Assembly: GCA_963931925.1 (NCBI GenBank)
Contig: OZ007575.1
Span: forward strand, 30,189,744-30,253,743
DNA length: 64,000 bases
Origin: Onchidella celtica
Taxonomy: Eukaryota; Mollusca; Gastropoda; Systellommatophora; Onchidiidae
Direction of reading: 5' to 3'
The notes below the pieces were generated by a model. That model did not search any database. It was not told where the DNA came from and saw only the letters and a list, made by a program, of their open reading frames with translations. Shown here piece after piece: positions 1-11,396 of this stretch. The position numbers were made by a program, and so were the translations under genes. How positions within the stretch are numbered: position 1 is the first letter of the stretch; each line of letters starts with the position of its first letter.

Positions 1-641
1 ATCACATCAACTGGGTTAGAAAGTCATCTTCATTCTCGCAAAAATAGGCCATAGTTCGGAGATCCAGGATTTCATCCCCGGAAACGATTTAACCCAATAC
101 GTGTTCGCAATGTATACTCGTGAGCTACAACCTAGGCCCCCTGAAAGGGCGCCTAGGCTACAACTTATAACAGCCTTTGACATTATCTCTAGTAATATTA
201 TCAGCAGCAACAACATCGACGACCATGACCGCGCCTTCTACTCTTCATAAAGGCCACGTTTTCCCTGCACAGCGCGTCCCTAACACAAATCCAACGACTT
301 TTCTCTCTGTTCTCCAAACCCAATGAAGAGGGACACGAGATAATTAAAAAGTTCAGAGGTCAGGCCCCAACAATGAAATATTTCAAATTTCCAAATCCAC
401 ACAACAAGTTGCCACCTGACTGACAATGTTAAGACCCTGCTAAGAGAACGTTGTACTATGGATGATGAGAGATTTTAAGCAATGGTTGTATGATGTTGTG
501 GTGGACTCCCCATGGTACACTGAAACTGACAGTTCAACCACTTAGTTGGTGCAATAGCTTTTGTTTTTTCTTCTGTTCCCGCCTCGCCATCCCTCTCTTG
601 TTCCCCCCTTTTCTCCAGACTTGCGACCCCCCCCCCCCCTC
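1..641. other. Intergenic, no gene recognised
   Basis: No coding region with splice sites or a recognisable domain was found on either strand. A short inverted repeat (CCTAGGC at 131-137, GCCTAGG at 151-157) surrounds a CCCTGAAAGGG core. A run of about 13 C lies just before the transposon at 650. Confidence 0.5.
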
Positions 642-649
642 GTGCTGCG

Positions 650-1738
650 CACAGACTTATAATTAGGCAGACGCACAATCCCCATTGAGTGACGTCACAA
701 AACTGGTTCTCGACCCGCCATTTTGTTTTGTCGTATGATACCTCGTATCTATAGACGCTGCCCACTGTGCGTTGCGTTGCATTGTACGAAGTTGGCTATC
801 AATATGAACATCATACCGTGTACCCTTGTTAATCGTGTATTGTGTCATTTTTAAGATTTCAGCTGAATGGAAATCAAGACTAGAGGTCTACTAGAGATGA
901 TAAATCTAGACATAGATCTATTTTAAATGTAATCAGTTTCTTAAGTTAGGAAAATCTAGGTCTATGGTGATGTACCCTCATTTCGGCCCCTAATGCTTTT
1001 AAAATTGCAATCTTATTGGCCTAATAAAGAACAACTGATTCATTTGAACATGTGCCTTCTCCGTGTTCAAACTGAAATAAAAAATAATTTAAGGCTTGTC
1101 AGTAATTTTCAGTGTTCGAATCTTCCGAAAGGTGGGCACATCACCATAGGCTATCTAGATCACGAGTATTTTATAACTTGCCAAACTTGTGGCACGGTTA
1201 CGAACACACGTGTCGTGACATGCATGTGTGGTAGTGAGCAGGTTCTGCCTTGCCTCATTTTGGGTTGCATTTCTCGTGAGGATTACAGTGTGATCCCAAG
1301 TCTGCATGTGGATGAGTGGGTGGATGATTGGATGGATGGATAAGTAGACGGATGGATGAATGAATGGATGGATGGATTAAATTGATGGATGATGAATAAG
1401 GAGATAGATTAATGAATGGATACACTGGTAAATGGATGATAGATGGATGAATGAATGGATGGGTGGATGGACGGCCAAACGGACCGGCGGATGGATGGAC
1501 AGATGGATGGCTAAATGAATGGCGACATCTAACTAGCTTGCTATCATGTAGAATTAGACCTACTTTCCTCCATGTCGAAAGATAAAAAATGTGCGTAATG
1601 ACCATGACTTTGTGGTCTCGAGGAAATCACAGAATGATGTAAACAGCTGTCGCATACGACAAATTAAAATGGCGGACCGAGCGTTGGCGGAACATACCGA
1701 AGAGGCGATTTGTAATTCTGTGTTATATTTATTCTGTG
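650..1738 (+). mobile_element. hAT-like non-autonomous transposon, copy A
   Basis: This 1,089-bp element has close relatives at 36946-38032 (same orientation) and 47972-48798 (inverted, internally deleted). The left end begins CACAGACTTATAA and the right end, reverse-complemented, begins CACAGAATAAATA. Similarity continues inward: both ends carry a CCGCCATTTT block followed by TTTGTCGTATG. The flanks are GTGCTGCG (642-649) and GTGCTATG (1739-1746), an 8-bp target duplication with two mismatches, as expected of an old hAT insertion. The interior holds an imperfect GGAT-type minisatellite (about 1310-1515). There is no transposase. Open frames inside are low-complexity readings of the repeat and are not genes. 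Confidence 0.8.
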
Positions 1739-1746
1739 GTGCTATG

Positions 1747-2793
1747 TGCACTACATCCGCAACAACTACAAATTAATGTGTAAACCCCTCCGCTCCACAC
1801 CCGACCGAGCGCTTGACTCAACGACTGAATCATCTATTTAATTCGCTAGAAAACCCGGGGTAGCCCAGGTGAAAAATGTGTGGAAGTTAAAACACAGGTA
1901 ACTGATGTCTGCTAATTACTTTGCTTTGTTGTGTGTGCGTGTGCATGTGTGTATGAAGATATTTGTTTTGGGGGGGGGGGGGGGTGAGGAGCAATTTATA
2001 GCAGAGGCAAGCGAGATAAAAATAGTATTCGTGAAATTTCCGACAGGGACTGGTGAACCACTGCTTCAAGTCTAACTCAAATACTTCAGTATGAAATTGC
2101 ACTGATGGCCCAATCGGTGTCGATAAATGGACAAAACCGCAAATATTTACCGAAGAAATAACCACTAATTACATCAGATACCACTGCCGACCACGCATCA
2201 TAATGCATAGAAACTAGTCAACACTAGAGGTAAAATAAACTACAACAACCGCAACAGGCAATGATGGACGTTAAAAATATCCATTTGCCACAATACAAAC
2301 AAAACCAACGACAACAAAAACAACAAAACAGCTACCATAACAACGATATTATACATATTAAGCAGTGTTGATTGTTAATTTCTTCAAGGCCAAAACTATT
2401 ACACAGCCTGCGGTATGTTTGAAAAAAACACCAACAAAAAAAAAAACCTTTCTGAGTGGAAGAGCCAACTCAAATCACAACATTCTCCCCCCCCCCCCCC
2501 CTTTTGTTTTCGTTTTTTCATTTTTTTTCTTTTTACAGCGATAAAGATTGTTGTAACCGAAAGCTTAAACTTGGGTGAATCGTTTTCGTTCTTCTAGAAG
2601 TCACTGCATAGTTTTCTTAAATTTTTCTTGTTATGTGAGACTTTGCGAAATTTAATGTTATTTTTCATATCGTTTGGTCACATTTTAACTAGACTAGATA
2701 TCGACAGGTGCGCCGGGTTGTGGATACAATTGGTCACCCAATTTTAGATAAACAATCACATTATCTCACTAAAGACGCAGGGGGAATAATAAT
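1747..2793. other. Intergenic, no gene recognised
   Basis: Contains a G run of about 13 near 1972 beside a GTGTGC-rich stretch, and a C run near 2487 followed by T-rich sequence. The 5' boundary of the LINE that follows could not be fixed and may lie inside this stretch. Confidence 0.4.
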
Positions 2794-3438
2794 ATGTATG
2801 ATTATGAGTTGTGCTCTGCGCCAGACAGGCTGCATTGCCTCTGCTCCAGTGTAAAAGTTGTTTTTCCTGTGGATTATGTGCTATATTGGAATCAAATTAT
2901 GATAGATTTATTCTCCTTCTTGTGTAGATTACTATGGTGTACATTTTTTGAAATTTGGAGGAATACTTTTGGAGAATTCAAAGTTCTAAAGTGTTTCAAA
3001 GCCATGTTTGGATTAGCATTTTTCTACTTGACACTGTTCCACCTGATAAAAAGTGTCATTGTTTTGAACTATGACTCAGGCAATGTGCCAAGTGTTTATA
3101 TTCAACCTTCTGTGTGTAGTAACACCAGCTTTGATCACCAGCTAGACTGCAGTGTCAATCACAGTGTCAACAACAGGCCCCAACACCAGCCTGACCTAAT
3201 TTGTCTAGACAATGTAAACAAAGTGTGTGAAACTAGTGTCAACACAGAATGTGCTGCTGGTCACAGTGTCTCACCATCAAGAACTGTGTACTGTAAGAAA
3301 CAACTACTAGAGATCAACAAAACAGCACATTGCATACCAACTGAAGTGACACTAAATAAGCTCAAGGCTTACAAAATTTGTAAAAATAAAAAAGAGAAGA
3401 AAAAGAGGTTGCAGAGGAGGAGCAAGGAGAAGTATTAG
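2794..3438 (+). CDS. Possible ORF1 of the L2-like LINE
   Basis: An open frame of 214 residues lies directly upstream of the endonuclease/RT frame. It has a hydrophobic first half (several leucine/phenylalanine-rich stretches around residues 35-95), a Cys/Asn/Ser-rich middle and a strongly basic Lys/Arg tail. I recognise no RRM, zinc knuckle or esterase domain, so the ORF1 call rests on position only. The ORF2 frame remains open upstream of its ATG and overlaps this frame's basic tail; an Arg/Gly-rich stretch just before the endonuclease is common in CR1/L2 proteins. The split between the two frames may therefore be a frameshift and not a true gene boundary. Confidence 0.45.
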   Translation: MYDYELCSAPDRLHCLCSSVKVVFPVDYVLYWNQIMIDLFSFLCRLLWCTFFEIWRNTFGEFKVLKCFKAMFGLAFFYLTLFHLIKSVIVLNYDSGNVPSVYIQPSVCSNTSFDHQLDCSVNHSVNNRPQHQPDLICLDNVNKVCETSVNTECAAGHSVSPSRTVYCKKQLLEINKTAHCIPTEVTLNKLKAYKICKNKKEKKKRLQRRSKEKY

Positions 3439-3526
3439 AAGAGTAACTGGTCTTAGACACAACACACCTATCTCCACTACAAGAGGTATCAACAAGTCCA
3501 ACTTAGCACAAATAGATACATGCAAT

Positions 3527-6380
3527 ATGCTACAAGAACAATCTAATGCCTGTAAAATTTCATATTTTAACTCACACTCTGTCTGTAATAAGACCATTGC
3601 AGTGAGTGACTATATTCATGAATCCAACTCCGACTTAACATTCATTTCGGAAACGTGGCTTGCTGCTGAAGGCCATGAAGTTACTGAGGCTGAAATCACA
3701 CCACCTGGTTTCAAACTACACTCAAATCCAAGAAAAATGAGATCGGGAGGAGGGTTGTGTGTGGTATATAAGCAATGCATCAAACCAAAATTTGTAAACA
3801 TCAATACGTTCACTTCTTTGGAAGCAATAACAGTGACAGCCTTCAATACAACATTTCTTTGTCTGTACCATCCACCACCATCAAAGAAAAACAAAAGTTC
3901 TAAAAAAATTTTCCTTGAAGAAATAAGTGATTTTCTTGACTCTTTTACCATCGATGTCGAGCGTCTCATCATTCTCGGTGATGTCAATCTTCACTACGAT
4001 TCAAAAACAGAATTCTATGCCCAAAAAATGAAATTCCTGCTGGACAACCACCAACTAAAACAAAGGATTGATACACCAACACAAGTAAAGGGACACATTC
4101 TTGACTGGTTAATCACAAGAGACGACTCCGACATCTTACATGACATTCAAGTCAGTGACAAAGCACTATTGGATCATTATGTGATATCATTTTCATTAGA
4201 TATCCCAAAACCTGTGTCCAAGAAACTTAACATTTCGTCCAGAAACATGAAAGACATCAACATTCTTGATTTTGATAGAGACATTCAAACGGCAGTGTCA
4301 ATGAACTGTATTCCAACAACTGACTTAGCAAGCTTCTACAACAGCCAGCTCACCAGTGTCCTGGACCAGCATGCACCACTGAGAAGTCGGACTATTAGTC
4401 AAAGAACATCTGCTCCATGGTACACACTCGAAATAAAGGAAGCCAAAAAACAGCGTCGGGCAGCAGAGAGAAAATGGAGAAAAACCAAATTGACTGTACA
4501 CAAAGAAATCTATGTGCACAATACTAACAATGTAAAAGAACTTATCCTAAAAGAGAGAAAAAATTTTTTTAATGCCAAAATTTTAAAATGTACAAGTTCA
4601 AAAGCACTTTTTAGTGTCACTAATGAAATGAAAGGAAAATCTTCTACATCTTTGCCCTCTACAATGGCAACAGCAAGCCTCCCTGACACATTTGGGCAGT
4701 ATTTTATTAACAAAATTTCTAAGATCAGGAGTGGTCTAGACGATGATTCATGTACATCTGAGTCCAGTAATGACTATTTTAACTGTTTTGATGGTTCATA
4801 TTTTAATGAGTTTAAGCCTGCAACACCAGAGGAAATTAAAAAGATTATTATGACTTCACCACCCAAATCATGTCCTCTTGACCCTATCCCAACTACTCTT
4901 CTGGTTCAATGCCTTGACTCCCTTCTTGATATTATAACATCTATTGTCAATCAATCTCTTCAAACAGGAATTGTTCCAACTTGTTTCAAAGAAGCCATCG
5001 TTATTCCAATATTGAAAAAACACAACTTAGACCCTGAAGACCTAAAAAATTATCGCCCAGTTTCTAATCTTTCTTTTATCTCAAAGATCCTAGAAAAAGT
5101 AGTATTGGCTCAACTTAAAGATCATTTAAAAGCTAATGACCTCATGGAAAAATTTCAATCTGCATATCGTGAACATCACAGCACTGAAAGTGCACTTCTA
5201 AGAATTGTTAATGACATCTTACGATCAAGCGATGAGGGCAACATTAGCATTCTTATGTTGCTAGATCTATCAGCCGCTTTCGATACCATTGATCATTCGA
5301 TACTCCTTGAAAGGCTATCTCTAACATCTGGAATCTCTGGCATAGTTTTGTTATGGTTCAAGTCTTACTTGACAGAAAGATCTCAGTCAGTGTTTATTCA
5401 AGGTAGTTACTCTACCAAATTCCAACTTAAATACGGAGTACCACAAGGTTCTGTTCTAGGCCCTGTTTTATACACCTTGTACATGTCACCATTAAGTAAA
5501 GTTTTTGTATCACACAGTACGAAATATCACATGTATGCAGATGACTCGCAGCTTTATGCAGCATCTCAGTTGGTTGACTTTCCTTCACTTGTGAGTCAAG
5601 TTCAAAATTGTTTTGACTCTGTAAAAACCTGGATGCGTACCAACAAGTTCCAGCTTAACAATGACAAAACCGAGGTTATGCTATGTGCCACTGAATCAAA
5701 GCTAAATAAGATTGAAGTCAGTGATATACAACTAGCTGACACTGATATTCATTTTTCAGAGAAAGCAAAAAACCTGGGTGTCTTTTTGGACAAAAATCTT
5801 TCCATGGAGTATCAGATTAATTACATCACCAAATCAATGTTTTTTGAAATAGGAAGGATTTCACGTATGAAATCTGTTCTGACTCAGGAAGCAGTGAAAA
5901 CATTAGTTATCTCCTTGGTTTTGTCTCGCCTTGATTACTGCAATTCACTATGCTGGTCTCTCAGATGAAAAGATTTTTAAACTGCAAAAAGCACAAAATT
6001 GTGCGGCTCGTTTAATTCTTGGAAAGTCAAAATTTGAAAGTAGCACAGAAATGCTCAAAATCCTTCATTGGTTACCAGTAAAAGCCAGAATAGAATACAA
6101 AATTGCTGTATTTTGCTACTGTAGTGTCACAACAACTGCACCTACATACATCAGTGAACTTCTCTGTCCCTATGCTCCTCCCAGGGCCCTGAGATCTCAA
6201 AACTCGGGGCTCTTGGTGGAACCTAGGTGCAACCTCAAAACGTTCGGCGACAGGTCATTTAGTAAAATTGGACCTGCATTATGGAACTCACTACCAAATT
6301 CCCTGAGATCAGCATGCAGTGTAGAGAGTTTTAAAAAACAACTAAAACCTCACCTGTTTAAAAAATATTTAGATAAATGA
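3527..6380 (+). pseudogene. L2-like ORF2: endonuclease and reverse transcriptase, one frameshift
   Basis: This frame encodes the LINE polyprotein that nicks the target and copies RNA onto it. The N-terminal 220 residues form an APE-type endonuclease, with FISETWL (catalytic Glu), ILGDVNLHYD (Asp/Asn), GHILDWLITR and a DHYVISF motif near the usual SDH position. The reverse transcriptase follows, with LKNYRPVSNLSF, LLDLSAAFDTIDH, GVPQGSVLGPVLY and the active site YADD at residues 670-673. The first frame runs to 5968. The conserved C-terminal region continues in another frame (5931-6380), so one small indel lies near 5945-5955. No other stop interrupts it, which suggests recent activity. Clade assignment to L2 is inference from the tail and RT motifs. 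Confidence 0.88.
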
Positions 6381-6499
6381 TTGTGTGTGTGTGACCGTTC
6401 TTCAGTATGTGTGTGTGCGCGTATGGTGGACAATGTTAAGCGCCTTGAGGCCTCGGCGAAAGGCGCTATATAAATGCTCTTATTATTATTATTATCTCC

Positions 6500-8382
6500 C
6501 TGGTCATGGACAGACCTCTTATGCTGGAGAAACTGTCAGGGTGGACAGAGCTGTGAGATACGCCAGACAGTAATGACAACTGACAAGACAGACACAATGA
6601 CAGAAAGAAAGAAGGACTACACCTCAAATTGTTTTTTTAATTTATTATTTCTTATCTATTTCATTTTCAAATAGGCGCAGTATGACATTACCGATTGTAA
6701 ATAACAGACGTGACAACGATTAAAAATAATTAAGAAATATAAAGCAGTGTACTTAAGATAAATGGCACAGGTCGAAACCATGGTTATGGGATATTGAATT
6801 TCCAAACCAAAAATACCCCTTCACAGCTTCCAGTCACCAGTGTCATAATATATGAAAGAATATTCATGCCCCAAAATATAAATGTATGCCATTTATAACA
6901 CAGAACAATACCTTGCAGGGCCAATCGTTTTACTTCTGTAACCTTACAAACTTTTCTAGAGCCTACAACGAAGTCGAGGAAGTATATGGCGCAGAAAAGG
7001 CCATTCAAATTTGCTCTGATATTTAACAAAATATGTTTTATGAAGAAGTTTAATGCAACCCTTATCGCTGAATGGACGAAGGGATAAAAAAAAAAGGTGA
7101 TGAAGGTATAACAAGACATCGCATTGTTTCCATCCTTTCTTGAATCCTTAATTCCAGTGCACACCTCCCCCAAATACTCTACATTCTTTTCTGGGCCCTA
7201 ACCCTAATACATGTACATGTATTATCAAACGATCAAGCAACACACCGAGACTTGAGACTAGTTCACTATCAACACTACAGCACTCCGCACTGTGACGGAC
7301 TAGATAACGTAACAACAGCAGTCACGCCCCCTTCTGACTGAAGCACGGGTTCTTTGACACAATGTAACCAAGCTGGAAAAAAAAAAGAGTTGTGATATTG
7401 CCACTAAGTGCATCCATACCGAAAGAAAACAAAGCGGGAGACACGCACACATACACACAGAGAGAACAGAGAGAGAGGGCATTTTTCCTTCAAGGACGTT
7501 CCATCACTGCTAAGTTTACACTCGCAACTCCCCAATTTGGCTGAGAAAGAGGGGATGAGAAGATGGAGGGTGTTTTTTTAGTTTGCATCTCACTGCATGT
7601 CAGTTCACTAACCCCTAGAATTATTCCGGAAAGAAGTTGAAAACCTGAAAATGGGAAATGAACAAGGTGACAAATGCCAAAGACAGAAATGGGCACGACA
7701 GGGTGCCGCCAATGGTTTGATGGGCAGGAGATATGAGGAGTAACCAGCTACTACGCCATGTAGCCAAAATACTCAAGACTTCTTTTGTGTGCGTATGCGA
7801 CCAGTATGTGTAGCTAGCTTCCAAAATTGTTACTACAGCCATATCGCCAGTCATAGACATGTGCCCGCAAGCCAAACATAATCTCAACCTTGACCCTAAT
7901 CTTTACCCTCTTCCCAAAATTCGCCATATAAACAAAAATCCAATTTGGCAACATGACCCAAATAATCGCTCCAAAATTAAATATTACACAACCATGTAGC
8001 ACAATGAATCTTTCTAGACTCGTCACGCCTTTGTAGAATGCTTCATGTGCACACAATCGATGAGTCACACATAAAGACGTTTATACACAAACAGAACCAC
8101 CCTGCATTGGGTAAAAGCCCGGCTATTGTAGCAAATAGTGGAGAAATTCTACACACGCTCATGTTCCTGGAAGGTGGGAGGGGAGGGAAAGGGCACGGGG
8201 GCGTTTTCTTGACTGGTGGTGCTTTAAACGAACGTTTCAAAAAATATTCATGTATAACATAACAAAATAAAACTGTGTCGCCAAATACATTTACATCCAC
8301 TGCATGATGTCTCCAGAATCTAAACATTAGACCCCCCCCCCCCCCCGTTTTTTTTCCGGGAGCGTTTATCACTCATCTATAA
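6500..8382. other. Intergenic, no gene recognised
   Basis: No exon with recognisable protein similarity was found. A run of about 14 C near 8332-8346 is followed by T-rich sequence. The remaining open frames are short and low in complexity. Confidence 0.4.
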
Positions 8383-8851
8383 TCTATTATATATTTCAGT
8401 AACTTGCAACCTTTGGCATGACTAACTGACCAAACTATACACTCTTCAGGCCTTAAATTTGGCAGGAAGGTGGCAATTGGAATAAGGAAGATGATGGCTA
8501 TAATCAAAAGTTGTTCACTTCAAGCATGTATTTAAAAAAGAACAATGGTTATTGCTATGTAACATCTGTATTTTTGCATGTTTGTTCCGTAATATATATA
8601 GTGCCGTGCATGTCATTAAAAAGTAACCATATCAAGCGTTCAGTTTGGTGCGTAATGTGGTGCGCATGAGTTCTGAAGCAAGACTGCAGTTTATTGTAAT
8701 TATGAGAGAGAGAGAGAGAGGGGGGGGGGAGGGAGAAAGAAAGAGAGAGAGAGAGAGAGAGAGAGGAGGGGGGAGGGAGAGAGAGAGAGAGAGAGGGAGA
8801 GAGAAGAGCACATGATTGATTATTCCGGGCAATGCCCGGTAGGTCATCTAG
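8383..8851 (+). mobile_element. Non-autonomous Helitron-like element, copy 1
   Basis: This 469-bp element starts 5'-TCTATTATATATTTC and ends in CTAG-3' at 8848-8851. A perfect 6-bp hairpin (CCGGGC-aat-GCCCGG, 8825-8839) sits 8 nt before the CTAG. The left flank is A (8382) and the right flank is T (8852), the Helitron A/T insertion context without duplication. Two related copies lie on the minus strand at 33972-34762 and 34763-35126. The interior contains a GA-rich microsatellite (about 8700-8808). No Rep/helicase frame is present. Confidence 0.8.
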
Positions 8852-8860
8852 TTATATATA

Positions 8861-9963
8861 CTAGTAACTGCCCCATTCTTCGAATGGTAAAAAAAACAAA
8901 GCTCACCACTCCAGACCGAAAGGAATCAGCACAAGGACATTGATGTCGAGACACTTTGGGTCATCCACATAAAATCGGCGATCAATAGATAGATAGGATA
9001 GTATTACAGTAGTACACAGTGCACAGTAGTGCGCACCGAGCATTTTTCATGGGCTCACGTGTTCGTAAAAAATGATCTAAATATTTACGCCCAGTTTTCT
9101 TGGTATGAATGAATGGCACTCACCTCATCTGTATAAGTTATACATACTCGGTATCACCATCAAAGTTTTCTTGGCGTGGCTGGATCGTGAACTCTAGTTT
9201 ACATTTCCGGTAAGAGGCGGAAATGACGAAATTGACGGAAGTACATTATCACGTAGTATTCGCAATCATGAATTGATAACTGATAATTATAACTGAATTT
9301 CTGGGAAAAGTAAAGAGTTTCGGGAAAAAATGAGCTCGACACGTACAGGCTTAATAAATTTTACATACATGTGCCAAGTTTATTTTCTCTACGTTGCGTA
9401 GTAAAAAAGCCTTTGCGGTCGCAAAGTTGGGCCCAAGCTCCATTATTATATGATTTGGTAACTCGAAACTTTGGTCACCTAAGGCTCAGGAACCGCATCA
9501 CGCTCAGGCTTCAAACTTTGCACAACAGCATATTATCTATGCGAAATTAACATGGGCTATATTAGAAATTATGAAATGTTCAGGCTTCTATGCTTCATTT
9601 TTCATTGTTTCGGCATCATTTACATCTATTTCGAGTCATGGTTCGCCATTTTAAGGTTTCATTGAAGCTGCGCATGCGCATTATGGGCCCATAAAATCAT
9701 CACTTCCCGAAAATTTTCGGTGCGCACCACTTCACACTGTGTACTGTCCTGTCGCTGAGTTCTGGTGATAACCCTACGCTTCTCGGCTTCTGTTCTTATT
9801 CCTTTCGGTCTGAAGTAGTGTCCTTTGTTGTTGCATCTCTTGTTATAAGCTATCTATGCAGCATTGATGCCTTTCTTAGTTCACAGGCGTCTTAAGTTTA
9901 CCACAAAAAAAAAAAAACCCAAAAAACTACACAAACCTGTTCATCGAACGGGTACTCAGCTAG
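8861..9963. mobile_element. 1.1-kb inverted-repeat unit with Helitron-like outer ends
   Basis: Both outer ends look like Helitron 3' termini facing outward. The left end, read on the minus strand, has a CCATTC-gaa-GAATGG hairpin (8873-8887), 8 nt, then CTAG at 8861-8864. The right end, on the plus strand, has a CCTGTTC-atc-GAACGGG hairpin (9936-9952), 7 nt, then CTAG at 9960-9963. Further inverted matches lie inside: CAGACCGAAAGGAAT-like blocks at about 8914-8930 and 9801-9815, and ACAGT...GTGCGCACCGA blocks at 9006-9039 and 9717-9747. It could be two Helitron relatives head to head, or one fold-back/TIR element. No protein is encoded. Confidence 0.55.
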
Positions 9964-11335
9964 TCTTATTATAATGGAGCTAGAAGGTGAACATGTAAGC
10001 AGCTAAAACTTTGTGACTACGTGATAAAAAATTATGAAACTTTGTGTAGTGTCTCACATTTTGACGACTAGTTACGTGGACACATTCACTTTGGACAAAA
10101 ATCAGTCTATTAATATTATCTGCTCACGATTTTTTTTTTTTAGCTGGAAAAGCACAGACGCATTTTCGTCGAGAAGAATCAAAAAGCATGATCCGAAATT
10201 TCGTTCCTGACCTGTCTTCACATACTGGTGGTCGAAAATTAAAGTTATCATACATCTGTAAATTTACGCAAAAAGTGTGGTGTAACAAGATCTATACGCT
10301 TTTAGTCACTGCATCAAATCCAGGTGCCGCTTTTAACGCGGTCTAGATCTAGATATACAAAGCAATTGCACGATTTCTCTTGCCTGAGTTGGCTGGTAAT
10401 GATAATAATAATAAAAAAAATCTCGCATGTATTCTCCATCAATAAGTATATTAATTTTCCATCCCATCTGCATGTATAGGAAATTATATGCAAAAACTGC
10501 ACCCTTCCTCACTGGCCATATTGTTTATTTCCCCTTCCCATCCGCCTCCCCCGGTATCATTCCTCAGGTAAAGCCGTTCACCAGAAAGAACTGTTCTAAA
10601 AGGCTACATGCATGCATGTACTCGTCGACTCGCCAAGTTCTTGTCACCTTAAGTCGCAGAACTTTTTCGTTTCTTCCGTTTTAATCATTTTTAAAATCAG
10701 GATAGGTCGGTGAGCAAAGTCCACTTATGAGAGGAAATAATATATTTCGGACAGCCCCCCAAAAAGTAAATAAAACTATATATTTATTACTTCGGACGGA
10801 CACAGTAGGTGGATTATTCTATGACAATTTCTTGTTCACCAGCTTGACACAATGCCCAGCACCAGGTATAAATTAGAGTCCCCTCGCTAGACGGGCACCC
10901 TTGATTTTCACTGAAACTTTAACATCAATTGTTCTGCAAATTCGGGGAGGAAACAAGGCAACCCAGACGTAAAAGATTTTGTTGAGTGTAGCTTTGTATT
11001 TCATGAATCGGCTTGCAGTCACATTTGCTGGCACTACCGAAGTCCCACTTAACCCTGCCATAAGCAGTAAGTACTCACTTCCGGCTCGGCGAGACACGTA
11101 CGGACAGCAGTACCGTCAGCTGTTTGTGACTATTGTGGCAGTCGGACAGGAAGGGCACCTTACGGTAAAGTATATAATAATCGACGTGAACCAGTTATAC
11201 AAAGAATGTGTATGTCGGTACATGTTCACGTATGTTTTAGATGAGGATGGACCGAAAGATATATCTCACTCAGACACAGGTGATGAGGTGGGTGTCAAGG
11301 CAGACAGACAGACAGGCAGCCACACTGACACAGAT

Positions 11336-11396
<61 letters not shown>

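Larger units (their letters stand above)
2794..6495 (+). mobile_element. L2-like non-LTR retrotransposon, near full length
   Basis: In order the element holds an upstream frame (2794-3438), an endonuclease plus reverse transcriptase frame (3527-6380, one frameshift) and a short 3' UTR. The 3' UTR ends in a stem-loop (AGCGCC ... AGGCGCTATATAAATG, about 6438-6475) and an (ATT)n tail to 6495. The GGCGCTATATAAAT tail with an (ATT)n end is typical of the L2 branch of the CR1/Jockey group. The 5' limit is uncertain, so the start given is only that of the first open frame. No target duplication was identified. Confidence 0.8.

Noticed and set aside
993-1343. 116-residue plus frame (and its counterpart at 37330-37638)
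   Set aside because: Both lie inside the hAT-like non-autonomous element and end in its GGAT repeat; no transposase or other domain is visible.
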